Position numbers and translations under genes: made by a program
Part shown: piece after piece, positions 1 to 6,328 of the stretch
How the letters are laid out: the number at the start of each line of letters is the position of its first letter
Numbering within the stretch: the stretch's first letter is position 1
NCBI GenBank assembly: GCA_026986455.1
Contig: JALSON010000367.1
Location: 1 to 6,328 of the forward strand
DNA from: Thermococcaceae archaeon
GTDB taxonomy: Archaea; Methanobacteriota_B; Thermococci; Thermococcales; Thermococcaceae
Length of the DNA stretch: 6,328 bases
Direction: 5' to 3'
Notes under the pieces: model-generated
Database searches by the model: none
The model's input: only the letters and a program-made list of their open reading frames with translations
Told to the model about the DNA's origin: nothing

Positions 1-1
1 A

Positions 2-1756
2 TCGGAGAATTTCTCCCGTCAGATGAAGCTAGGCTATGGCTGGCACAACTTCACGGTCAGGGCATGGGACGTCTCGTACAACGTGAGCAGGAGCGTGCTG
101 TTCAGAATAAATGAACCCCCACAGGTTGGCTTCACATGGAACGCAAGCTATCTAACCGTGGATTTTGTCTCCAACGCCAGCGATCCTGATGGCATCTCAA
201 GGTACCTCTGGGACTTCGGTGACGGATGCACCTCAACAGAGGCCACACCAACGCACATCTACTCCCAAGGAGGAATTTACAACGTGACGCTCACCGTATG
301 GGATGGATACAATCTGAGCTCCAGCGTTAGCAGGGCTGTGGAGGTCTTTGCAAACGTTAGCTTGACGAGAAACGAGAGCTACACCTTCAGCAGATACTTC
401 GGATTCTACAACACAACCTCCTGGGAGCCTTTCAGGAGGGAGTTTGAGGAATGGGCCAACGGAACCCTCGCCGGAATCACCATCAGCACGGACGACTTTG
501 AGAGCATCTCAAGCCTCATCGCCGGAAACTGGAGCCTCATGAAATATTCAGAAAACCTGACGGCCGGAAGTGAAACAGGGTGGATAAACGCAACCTACAT
601 GAGGAGCGTAATCATAACCGGAACGATAGGCCACAACATCACAACTCTGCTCCTCATCCAGAGGGTTAACCTCTTCGGGAACGCAAGCCACGTTCCTGAC
701 GACAGGCCGCCAGCCGTGGAGATAATCTATCCGGCTAACAGGACATACGACCACAACATTACGGAGATAACCGTGAGGGTTGAGGATGAATCCCCGATAG
801 CGTGGGTCAAAGCCGCGCTGGATGGAAGAAGGTATAACCTAACGTTCGAGAACGGAACATGGATTGCAGAGATAAACGCCGGCGATGGAAGGCATGAGCT
901 GAGGGTGAGTGCGAGCGACGTCTGGGGCAACGTAGGGAATGCCACGGTCATCTTTGCAGTAAATACGAGCGTGAGGATAATTGAGGGCAACAACACGACT
1001 GTAACAATAATTCCGGGCGAGGCTGAGAGTGAGGTCAAGATAGGAAACGGGACTGTAAGCCTGACAATACACCTGAAGGGTGCGGTTCAGACCTTCATGC
1101 TGCCTCCAGGCAGAAGCATAACAGTGGACGAGAGAGTCAGAAGCACACCATGGCTGCTCGTGAGGAGCGGTGCGGAGATTGGAGAAATTGATGAAGACAA
1201 TGAAATGGCAACGAGGAGTGGAACTGTCTACAGGATAAAGACAATCACCCTCGACCTGAAGGTTTCCAGAGGAGGATATGCAGTTCTGACGGTGCCCCTG
1301 CACGGCATGAGACCCACGAAAATCACAGCAGAAAAGAACGGAACTCGGTATGCTTTAACAGCAGAGGTTAACGCCCGTGGATACTTCAGAATATCCGGGG
1401 ATGTCCTCTACATAGTGGTATTCGATGACCCGCTTATCAGAATAAACCTTGAGCAGAGGGACATGCAGAGAACCGTGGAGCTCCGCAGAGGGATATGGAT
1501 GAGGCTCGGGATTATGTGGGAGGCCCGCTATCTCAGGATGAGCAAAAAATTCGAGGAGATTATTTCCGGCATTCCGAACACCACCACGATTGATGATGCC
1601 ATGGCACTCCACAGAAAGGCTGAGGAATACTTCAACACCGCCAGCAGCTACAATCCCATCCTAAACCCGGCGATGTATGCGATATACATGAGGAGGGCAT
1701 ATCTAACCGAGCTGAAAGCCCTAAGACTGCTTAAAAACTCCGGCCTCCATGATTAG
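2..1756 (+). CDS. Secreted or cell-surface PKD/Ig-like domain protein, 5'-truncated
   Basis: This is the 3' part of a gene that starts before the window. The frame is open from base 2, and the ATG at base 23 lies inside a domain, so I use it only as numbering origin (577 residues from there). Residues 1-30 end an Ig-like fold (pattern RAWDVSYN). Residues about 31-109 are a PKD domain with the diagnostic WDFGDG (63-68), HIY and YNVTLTVWD. Residues 110-226 are unrecognised. Residues about 227-323 form another Ig-like domain (PPAVEIIYP ... SASDVWGN) resembling the first. A beta-rich stretch follows to about 478, then a charged helical tail. About 27 N-x-S/T sequons, nearly all before residue 441, indicate export and heavy archaeal N-glycosylation. 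There is no C-terminal hydrophobic anchor; a signal peptide or other anchor would lie upstream. PKD domains usually mediate protein or carbohydrate contacts at the cell surface. No catalytic motif is visible, so the exact role is unknown. Confidence 0.9.
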   Translation, partial: SENFSRQMKLGYGWHNFTVRAWDVSYNVSRSVLFRINEPPQVGFTWNASYLTVDFVSNASDPDGISRYLWDFGDGCTSTEATPTHIYSQGGIYNVTLTVWDGYNLSSSVSRAVEVFANVSLTRNESYTFSRYFGFYNTTSWEPFRREFEEWANGTLAGITISTDDFESISSLIAGNWSLMKYSENLTAGSETGWINATYMRSVIITGTIGHNITTLLLIQRVNLFGNASHVPDDRPPAVEIIYPANRTYDHNITEITVRVEDESPIAWVKAALDGRRYNLTFENGTWIAEINAGDGRHELRVSASDVWGNVGNATVIFAVNTSVRIIEGNNTTVTIIPGEAESEVKIGNGTVSLTIHLKGAVQTFMLPPGRSITVDERVRSTPWLLVRSGAEIGEIDEDNEMATRSGTVYRIKTITLDLKVSRGGYAVLTVPLHGMRPTKITAEKNGTRYALTAEVNARGYFRISGDVLYIVVFDDPLIRINLEQRDMQRTVELRRGIWMRLGIMWEARYLRMSKKFEEIISGIPNTTTIDDAMALHRKAEEYFNTASSYNPILNPAMYAIYMRRAYLTELKALRLLKNSGLHD

Positions 1757-1779
1757 TTTTCCCTTTATATTTTATTTTT
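1757..1779 (+). terminator. T-rich archaeal terminator after the PKD gene
   Basis: Directly after the TAG stop, 17 of 23 bases are T, in runs of 4, 3, 3 and 5, with no stem-loop in front. Archaeal RNA polymerase terminates at such U-tracts without a hairpin. This suggests the surface-protein transcript ends here and that the regulator genes downstream depend on their own promoter. Some read-through cannot be excluded. Confidence 0.6.
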
Positions 1780-1786
1780 CCGGTTC
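1778..1786. repeat. Left direct repeat (target-site duplication)
   Basis: The 9-mer TTCCGGTTC recurs exactly at 1907-1915. The last C is also the first base of the left inverted repeat, so the true duplication is 8 or 9 bp. The copy overlaps the final two T of the upstream terminator. Confidence 0.65.
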
Positions 1787-1804
1787 TGGTGGGCTTGTCT
1801 AAAA
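1786..1804 (+). repeat. Left terminal inverted repeat
   Basis: CTGGTGGGCTTGTCTAAAA pairs with the right end at 1888-1906. Shared blocks are CTGG, GGC, TGTCT and AAA. This arm carries two extra bases (TG) and two substitutions relative to the other. Confidence 0.65.
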
Positions 1805-1887
1805 GGGTTGTTTCGTTTGATGTTTTACTGAAGTTTTTGCACCCTCAGGGAAAACCGCCTGAAGGCTAACCGCATAACCTAATCAAT

Positions 1888-1906
1888 AATTTCAGACACG
1901 CCCCAG
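1888..1906 (-). repeat. Right terminal inverted repeat
   Basis: Read on the minus strand it is CTGGGGCGTGTCTGAAATT, the partner of 1786-1804. The differences between the arms suggest an old, decayed insertion or naturally unequal ends. Confidence 0.65.
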
Positions 1907-1915
1907 TTCCGGTTC
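1907..1915. repeat. Right direct repeat (target-site duplication)
   Basis: This is the second exact copy of TTCCGGTTC, abutting the right inverted repeat. It ends 18 bp before the TATA box of the first regulator gene. Confidence 0.65.
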
Positions 1916-1933
1916 GATTGCCACACCAAAGCG

Positions 1934-1945
1934 ATTAATATAAAA
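1934..1945 (+). promoter_or_regulatory. Archaeal promoter (TATA box) of the regulator operon
   Basis: ATTAATATAAAA is a good archaeal TATA box, and the bases just upstream (AAAGCG) are purine-rich as expected of a BRE. Transcription would begin about 25 bp downstream of the box centre, near base 1965, giving a leader of roughly 15 nt before the ATG. It is the only convincing promoter in the 224-bp gap and probably drives both regulator genes. Confidence 0.65.
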
Positions 1946-1966
1946 ACATCAAGCTACATAAGTAAA

Positions 1967-1974
1967 GAAGAGGG
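1967..1974 (+). promoter_or_regulatory. Ribosome binding site of the first regulator gene
   Basis: GAAGAGGG lies 6 nt before the ATG at 1981. It matches the archaeal GGAGGTGAT signal only partly, so initiation may be modest or partly leaderless-like. Confidence 0.4.
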
Positions 1975-1980
1975 CTGCCG

Positions 1981-1997
1981 ATGGAGGTAACATCCAT
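1981..1997. promoter_or_regulatory. 17-bp dyad over the start codon, possible operator
   Basis: ATGGAGGTAACATCCAT is an inverted repeat centred on base 1989: 7 of 8 half-site positions pair, with 1986/1992 the only mismatch. It covers codons 1-5 of the first regulator and lies just downstream of the inferred transcription start. A dimeric winged-helix protein could use it for autoregulation, or the RNA could form a small hairpin holding the AUG. The codons also encode protein, so chance is possible. Confidence 0.3.
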
Positions 1998-4260
1998 AAT
2001 AAAAACACTGTCCAATGAAACCAATCTGCAGATTCTGTCAATACTCAGGTCAGGGACGTTTAATCCCCGGGAGCTTGCGAGGATTCTACAGAAAGACGAA
2101 AGCGACATATCCCGAAGGCTGAGGCTTCTTGAGAGGATGGGGATTGTCGAGGGGAGATGGATACGGGCAGGAAATAAAAACATAAAGGTTTACAGCCTCA
2201 AGGTGGAGGAAGTGAGGATAAGCTTTGAACCGGGGGAGGTCGTTATCCAGACCTCAAGGAATGGGAGATACGAAATACCGATTCCTGAAAGCAAAATACC
2301 GAAGGTCGAGAACTTCTTCGGGAGAGAGGATGAAATCAAACTGCTTTCTTCTCCTGAAAAGCGTGTAATCGTAATCTACGGAATCGCCGGAATAGGAAAG
2401 ACCGCCCTCGCCGCCAGGGTCTTCGGGGATGCATTCTGGTATCAGGTGAATGAAGCGGACAGCTTTGACTATTTCATCTGGCAGATAGGTCTTTTTCTGA
2501 ACAGTGCGGGCTATTCCACCCTTTTGGAGTACCTGCGGGGAGGAGGAAGGGAGGAGAGGGATATACTGGAGCTTGTTCTCGACGGCATTGAGAGCACAGG
2601 TATGAAACTCGTTGTTGATGACCTTCATAAGTGCACTGATGAGAAGATTCTGAGACTTCTTGCATTTATTGCCGGAAGGATGGAACATGGACTTCTGGTA
2701 ATACTCTCCAGGGAAAAACCCCGTCTTGGAATTGTGGATGCAACCTACATCCGCCTTAAGGGGCTTGATTTGAAGTCCGCCTATTCCCTGATAAAGTCCA
2801 GAGGTGTTAAAATTGACCTCACCGACTTTGTAGATATCTACCAGCTGACAATGGGGCACCCTCTCGCCCTGAACCTTTTTGCAGAGGCATACATTGAAAA
2901 AAACGAGATCAGGCCGGAAAAATTTTTTGACTTCCTTTTCTGGGAGGTTTATCAGGCCCTGAACAGGGATGAAGGGCTGATGCTCCAGCTCCTCGGACTC
3001 TTCGATGAACCTGTTGAATACGGAGCAATCAAACACGTCTATCCCAAGAAAAATGCGTTTGTAGTCCTTTATTCCCTCCTGAACAAGGGACTCGTCGAGA
3101 AGAGGGGAGAGCTGTATTTCCTCCATGATCTCCTCAGGAACATTATGAAGGAAACCCCGGAGGTAGATGAAAGGGAGTACTGCTCCAGATATATCGACTA
3201 TCTGATAGAGAAGAAGAACATCAAAGATTTCCTCAGGGCGTTGAGATATGCAGTCAGACTCAAGGACAGGGATAAGTTCAGGGAGCTTATTGAACTGAGG
3301 TTGAGGAGGTTCAAAAGAATCATTCAGGATTTTCCCGATGCCTATATGAAGGTGCTACTCCAGCTGGAGAATGACCCATATGCCAGGAAGGAGCTTGGTC
3401 ACATCTATTTCCAGAGGGGCTTCTTTGAGAAGGCGCTCAGGCTGTGGCTTGAGGTGGAGGACAGGCTCGAGGGAATACACAGGGCGGATGTGATGAGTTC
3501 TCTGGCGGATGTTTATATGGAGCTTGAAAACTTTGAGGAGGCTGAAAAATACCTTAGGGAGCTTGAAAAAATTGCCGATGAGAGTGAGGATTTGGAAATC
3601 AAGCTCTGGTACCATGTGGAGCTCACAAAGTTCAAATATTACATGGATGACCCTGAGGGAGCACTTGAGAGTGCATTTAAAGAGCTTGAGATTATAAGGA
3701 GGATGGAGCCCTATCCGGAGCTTGAGAGTCTCGTCCTCCTTCACATCGGGGATATATACCTGGGCATGGAGAAGCCGGAGGAGAGTCTGAAATATTATCA
3801 TCACGCGCTTGAGATTGCCAGAGCATACAGCCTGCCCTTCATGGAGCACCTGGCACACGGGGAGCTCTCAAAGGCTCACTTCACTGTAGAAGACTACAAA
3901 AAAGCCGTGGAACATGCGGGAAAAGCCGTGGAGTACTATCTCAGGGTCAGGAACTACCGCAGAGCTGTTGATGCACTCGCATACAGATGCCTGTCATACA
4001 TAGGTCTGAATCTCCCGGACAGGGGTGAAAAGGATGCGGAGGAGATGATAAAAATCGCCCAGAGCATGGATTACCCCCTCGGCTGGGCGGGTTACATCTT
4101 TCTCGGCGTGGCTAAATCGCTGAAAGGTGAGGATGGAGCCGAGTACCTGAGAAGAGGTAAAGAAAAGCTGAAAAAGCATCCTTGGCTGTATGATGCGGTC
4201 TTAAAAGAGCTGGCCAGGGTTTATAAGGCAGCAGAAGCCGGTGATTTGTTTGCAGAATGA
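1981..4260 (+). CDS. HTH-STAND NTPase-TPR transcriptional regulator (first paralog)
   Basis: This is a 759-residue cytoplasmic one-protein regulator. Residues 1-75 are an ArsR-like winged helix-turn-helix: helices over NPRELARILQKDESDISRRL, then a wing ending KNIKVYSLK. After a beta linker, an FFGRED box (117-118 region) opens the STAND NTPase. It has a P-loop GIAGIGKT (134-141, Lys140), Walker B KLVVDD (Asp213/Asp214) followed by LHKC, a sensor-like LSRE (242-245), a GHPLAL motif (292-297) equivalent to GLPLAL of NB-ARC proteins, and a second winged-helix domain ending in LHDLLR (381-386), which matches the MHD nucleotide-sensing motif. From about residue 400 to the end are amphipathic helical hairpins of TPR type, for example 476-530 and 585-660. 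By analogy with MalT, AfsR and Apaf-1, ligand binding to the TPRs should allow ATP-dependent activation and DNA control. The target genes are unknown. The ATG follows a TATA box and a partial binding site, and aligns with the paralog's start. Confidence 0.9.
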   Translation: MEVTSIIKTLSNETNLQILSILRSGTFNPRELARILQKDESDISRRLRLLERMGIVEGRWIRAGNKNIKVYSLKVEEVRISFEPGEVVIQTSRNGRYEIPIPESKIPKVENFFGREDEIKLLSSPEKRVIVIYGIAGIGKTALAARVFGDAFWYQVNEADSFDYFIWQIGLFLNSAGYSTLLEYLRGGGREERDILELVLDGIESTGMKLVVDDLHKCTDEKILRLLAFIAGRMEHGLLVILSREKPRLGIVDATYIRLKGLDLKSAYSLIKSRGVKIDLTDFVDIYQLTMGHPLALNLFAEAYIEKNEIRPEKFFDFLFWEVYQALNRDEGLMLQLLGLFDEPVEYGAIKHVYPKKNAFVVLYSLLNKGLVEKRGELYFLHDLLRNIMKETPEVDEREYCSRYIDYLIEKKNIKDFLRALRYAVRLKDRDKFRELIELRLRRFKRIIQDFPDAYMKVLLQLENDPYARKELGHIYFQRGFFEKALRLWLEVEDRLEGIHRADVMSSLADVYMELENFEEAEKYLRELEKIADESEDLEIKLWYHVELTKFKYYMDDPEGALESAFKELEIIRRMEPYPELESLVLLHIGDIYLGMEKPEESLKYYHHALEIARAYSLPFMEHLAHGELSKAHFTVEDYKKAVEHAGKAVEYYLRVRNYRRAVDALAYRCLSYIGLNLPDRGEKDAEEMIKIAQSMDYPLGWAGYIFLGVAKSLKGEDGAEYLRRGKEKLKKHPWLYDAVLKELARVYKAAEAGDLFAE
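4240..4245 (+). promoter_or_regulatory. Ribosome binding site fixing the TTG start of the second regulator
   Basis: GGTGAT is an exact match to the complement of the archaeal 16S rRNA 3' end and lies 4 nt before TTG at 4250. It sits inside the last codons of the upstream gene. This spacing favours TTG over the in-frame GTG at 4241, which is part of the binding site itself. Confidence 0.65.
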
Positions 4261-6328
4261 CGTATCCTTTCTGAGGTCACTCCTGAATGAGACGAATATC
4301 CAGATAATCTCACTCCTCGGAGGCACATCCCTAAACACGAGGGAAATAGCAAGGCTGCTCCAGAAGGACGAAACCCTGATTTCCAGAGGCCTGAGATCCC
4401 TTGAGAAGGCGGGCATCGTGGAAGGGAAGTGGATGAGGGTCAGGGGAAAGAACATCAAGGTGTATTCCCTCAAATCCGACGAGCTCAAAATAAGCTTCAG
4501 CCCGGAGGGGATGGACGTAAAAATAGGGGAGAAGAGCTTTAAGTATTCCCCGCCCCTGCTGGAGAGCAGGGTTCCCAAAACCGGAACCGGGAGCTTTGTG
4601 GGAAGGGAAAGGGAAGTTGAGCTGCTCAAGGGCAATCATCCCGTTGCCGTGATATTCGGCATGGCGGGGATAGGAAAATCGAGTCTCGGTGCTAGGGTTT
4701 TCGGTGATGCATTCTGGCACTCCATGACCGAAGAAGACACCGTGGAGTATATAGCATGGCAGCTGGCACTTTATCTGAACCTCCGTGGATTCCGGGCGAT
4801 GATAGAGTACATGAGAGCCGGTGGAAAGGAGCTCTCCACAATCAGGGGGCTTGCTCTTGAAGGAATAACCAGAACAGAGGCCACGGTAGTGTTTGATGAC
4901 CTCCATAAGTGCCGGGATGACGATGTTAGCTCCATGATAAGATTTCTGGCCTCCCGGCTTGAGAGGGGGAAGCTAATCCTGATTTCACGGGAAAAGCCGG
5001 CGATAAGCTACGATGAACGGGTTCTCCTGATACATCTGAGGGGTTTGAGCAGTGAAGAGTCATACAGACTTCTGAACCTCAAGATGCCCGGCATAACCCC
5101 CGGGGAATTCAGCAGGATTTATCACTTTACCCTCGGCCATCCCCTGATGCTGGTTCTGGTATCGGAAGCATCAAAACCCATGGATTCCCCGTTTCTATTC
5201 GAGTACCTTTTCAGGGAGGTTTATCAGGGCCTGAGCAATGAGGAGAGAACTGTACTTCAGCTCCTTTCACTCTTTGATGAACCTGTCGAGCTGTCCGCAC
5301 TGAGGGAAATACACGCACGGAATATTTTTCTCACCCTTTATTCCCTTCTGAATAAGGGCCTCGTGGAAAGGACAGGGGAAAGATATCACGTGCATGATCT
5401 GCTCAGGGGATTTTTAATCGGCATCAGGGATATAGATCCTGAAAAATACCACCGCAGATATATCGGATACCTCATGAGGAGAAACACTGCAAAGGACTTC
5501 CTCCGGGCGTTTAAGTATGCAGCCCGGCTGGGGGACAGGGAGCTCATAGGAAAAATGACCGAAATCAGGATAAGGAGATTCTGGAGGATTGCCCTCGATT
5601 TTCCCCTTGCATATCAAAAACTGCTCGAAAAAATCAGGGAAGTCCCCTATGCAAGGGAGGAGATAGCGAGACTTTATTTTAACCGGGGCTTTTTTGAGAA
5701 GGCACTCAGGCTGTGGCTTGAGGTTAGAGAGGAGGTTGAAGATGACTTTCACAGATTTGATGTCCTCATGATGCTCACAGATGTCTACTGCGAAGTCGGG
5801 GAGGTGGAAAAAGCGGAGGAATGCCTTTCTGAGCTGGAAGGGCTCTTTTTCCTCCACAGGGACGACCCCTACATGAGGCTCGGCTACCACATCGAGGTTA
5901 CGAAGGTGCACACGTTTAAGAGGGAGCGCAAAGAGGCCATAGAAAACGCATTCAAGGAACTCGAAGCCATCCGGGAGTATCCGCTCGTTCATCCGGAGCT
6001 TGAGTCCCTCATCCTATACCACATAGGCTACCTCTACGTCGAGATGGGGGAGCTTGAGAAGGGAGGCAGGTACTACAGGGAGGGGCTGAAGGTTGCGGAG
6101 GCATACAGCCTGCCCTATATGGAGAACCTCGGATACATCCAGATCGGCATCGTCAGCTACTTCCTCAGGGATTTCAGGACATCCTCCAAAAGCTCCGAAA
6201 AAGCCGCGGAATACTTCCTGAGGACTAAAAACTACCGCAGAGCAATAGATGCTCTCTTCAGGAAGGCTGTGGCGATGATCGGGGAGGGAAGGTTTGATGA
6301 GGCCAGAACGGCCTCCGAAAAAATACTT
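4250..6328 (+). CDS. HTH-STAND NTPase-TPR transcriptional regulator (second paralog), 3'-truncated
   Basis: This paralog of the gene just upstream has 693 residues visible; by alignment about 70 are missing past the right edge. No ATG occurs between the upstream stop codon at 4202 and the conserved NETN motif. TTG at 4250 has a good binding site and puts NETN one residue from its position in the paralog. The gene overlaps its neighbour by 11 nt, implying co-transcription and coupled translation. Domains follow the same order: winged HTH (1-76, with TREIARLLQKDETLISRGL and KNIKVYSLK), SFVGRERE box, P-loop GMAGIGKS (137-144, Lys143), Walker B VVFDD (213-217) then LHKC, LISREK sensor (244-249), GHPL (296-299), MHD-like VHDLLR (381-386), then TPR-type helices from about 400. 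All nucleotide-binding residues are kept, so it should be an active switch, not a decayed copy. Identity to the first paralog is about half by eye; the DNA site may be similar and the sensed signal different. Confidence 0.9.
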   Translation, partial: MQNDVSFLRSLLNETNIQIISLLGGTSLNTREIARLLQKDETLISRGLRSLEKAGIVEGKWMRVRGKNIKVYSLKSDELKISFSPEGMDVKIGEKSFKYSPPLLESRVPKTGTGSFVGREREVELLKGNHPVAVIFGMAGIGKSSLGARVFGDAFWHSMTEEDTVEYIAWQLALYLNLRGFRAMIEYMRAGGKELSTIRGLALEGITRTEATVVFDDLHKCRDDDVSSMIRFLASRLERGKLILISREKPAISYDERVLLIHLRGLSSEESYRLLNLKMPGITPGEFSRIYHFTLGHPLMLVLVSEASKPMDSPFLFEYLFREVYQGLSNEERTVLQLLSLFDEPVELSALREIHARNIFLTLYSLLNKGLVERTGERYHVHDLLRGFLIGIRDIDPEKYHRRYIGYLMRRNTAKDFLRAFKYAARLGDRELIGKMTEIRIRRFWRIALDFPLAYQKLLEKIREVPYAREEIARLYFNRGFFEKALRLWLEVREEVEDDFHRFDVLMMLTDVYCEVGEVEKAEECLSELEGLFFLHRDDPYMRLGYHIEVTKVHTFKRERKEAIENAFKELEAIREYPLVHPELESLILYHIGYLYVEMGELEKGGRYYREGLKVAEAYSLPYMENLGYIQIGIVSYFLRDFRTSSKSSEKAAEYFLRTKNYRRAIDALFRKAVAMIGEGRFDEARTASEKIL

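Larger units (their letters stand above)
1786..1906. mobile_element. MITE-like 121-bp non-autonomous insertion
   Basis: The two ends are imperfect inverted repeats. The left end reads CTGGTGGGCTTGTCTAAAA and the right end, on the other strand, reads CTGGGGCGTGTCTGAAATT. With a 2-nt gap, 15 of the first 17 aligned positions match. A perfect 9-bp direct repeat (TTCCGGTTC) flanks the unit, of which 8 bp lie strictly outside it, as expected of a target duplication. The interior has no usable reading frame, so the element would need a transposase in trans. An 8-9 bp duplication is typical of several DDE-transposase families (for example IS6, IS256, IS1 and IS1595), but I cannot assign one. Removing the unit and one repeat copy restores a simple junction between the terminator and the promoter region. 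Alternatively, it could be a long-armed regulatory inverted repeat. Confidence 0.68.

Noticed and set aside
23..25. ATG as the true start of the PKD-domain gene
   Set aside because: The frame stays open to base 2, the ATG lies within an Ig-like fold, and no signal peptide follows it for an evidently exported protein.
1845..1862. TCAGG/CCTGA stem with 8-nt loop inside the MITE-like element
   Set aside because: Five base pairs with no T-run after it is too weak to call a terminator or structured RNA.
1908..1928. GGTTCGATT followed by CCACACCA, resembling a tRNA T-loop and 3' CCA end
   Set aside because: The bases flanking the loop do not pair as a T stem, and no acceptor, D or anticodon arm lies upstream. 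The motif is explained by the direct repeat next to the insertion.
1983..1988. GGAGGT as a ribosome binding site
   Set aside because: It lies within codons 1-3 of the first regulator and no start codon follows at suitable spacing.
2254..3126. 290-codon open frame on the minus strand
   Set aside because: It lies wholly inside the STAND gene, has no recognisable domain, and is expected from the codon bias of the real gene. The other minus-strand frames are rejected for the same reason.
4241..4243. GTG as the start of the second regulator
   Set aside because: It is part of the GGTGAT binding site, has no site of its own, and gives a longer N-terminus than the paralog.
1..6328. CRISPR array, rRNA or complete tRNA genes
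   Set aside because: No regularly spaced repeats and no rRNA or cloverleaf signatures were seen on either strand.

Overview
The window looks like chromosome from a hyperthermophilic euryarchaeon. The evidence is an archaeal TATA promoter, a GGTGAT ribosome binding site matching the 3' end of archaeal 16S rRNA, a U-rich terminator without a hairpin, a TTG start codon, AGG/AGA arginine and ATA isoleucine codons, and Lys/Glu/Arg-rich proteins. Archaeoglobales or Thermococcales would both fit; the sequence alone does not let me choose. All three genes are on the + strand, and both outer genes are cut by the window edges.

Bases 2-1756 hold the 3' part of a gene for a large extracytoplasmic protein. 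It has a PKD domain, at least one further Ig-like domain, about 27 N-glycosylation sequons and a helical C-terminus with no membrane anchor. A T-rich terminator follows directly. Bases 1778-1915 hold what looks like a 121-bp non-autonomous insertion (MITE-like): imperfect 19-nt terminal inverted repeats flanked by a perfect 8-9 bp direct repeat. It ends about 20 bp upstream of the TATA box at 1934-1945.

Bases 1981-4260 and 4250-6328 (open at the right edge) encode two paralogous regulators of the same unusual build: an N-terminal ArsR-like winged helix-turn-helix, a STAND-type NTPase (NB-ARC/MalT-like, with P-loop, DD Walker B, GxP and MHD-like motifs), and a long TPR-type helical array. The second gene starts at a TTG inside the end of the first (11-nt overlap), so the two are very probably co-transcribed and translationally coupled. 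The likely working model is that the TPR arrays sense a ligand or protein, the NTPase switches state or oligomerises, and the winged helix acts on DNA. The ligand and target genes cannot be read from the sequence. A link to the upstream surface protein is possible but unproven, since a terminator, an insertion and a new promoter separate them.

The points most worth following are the MITE-like element at the regulator promoter, the tandem HTH-STAND-TPR pair, and a 17-bp dyad over the first regulator's start codon.
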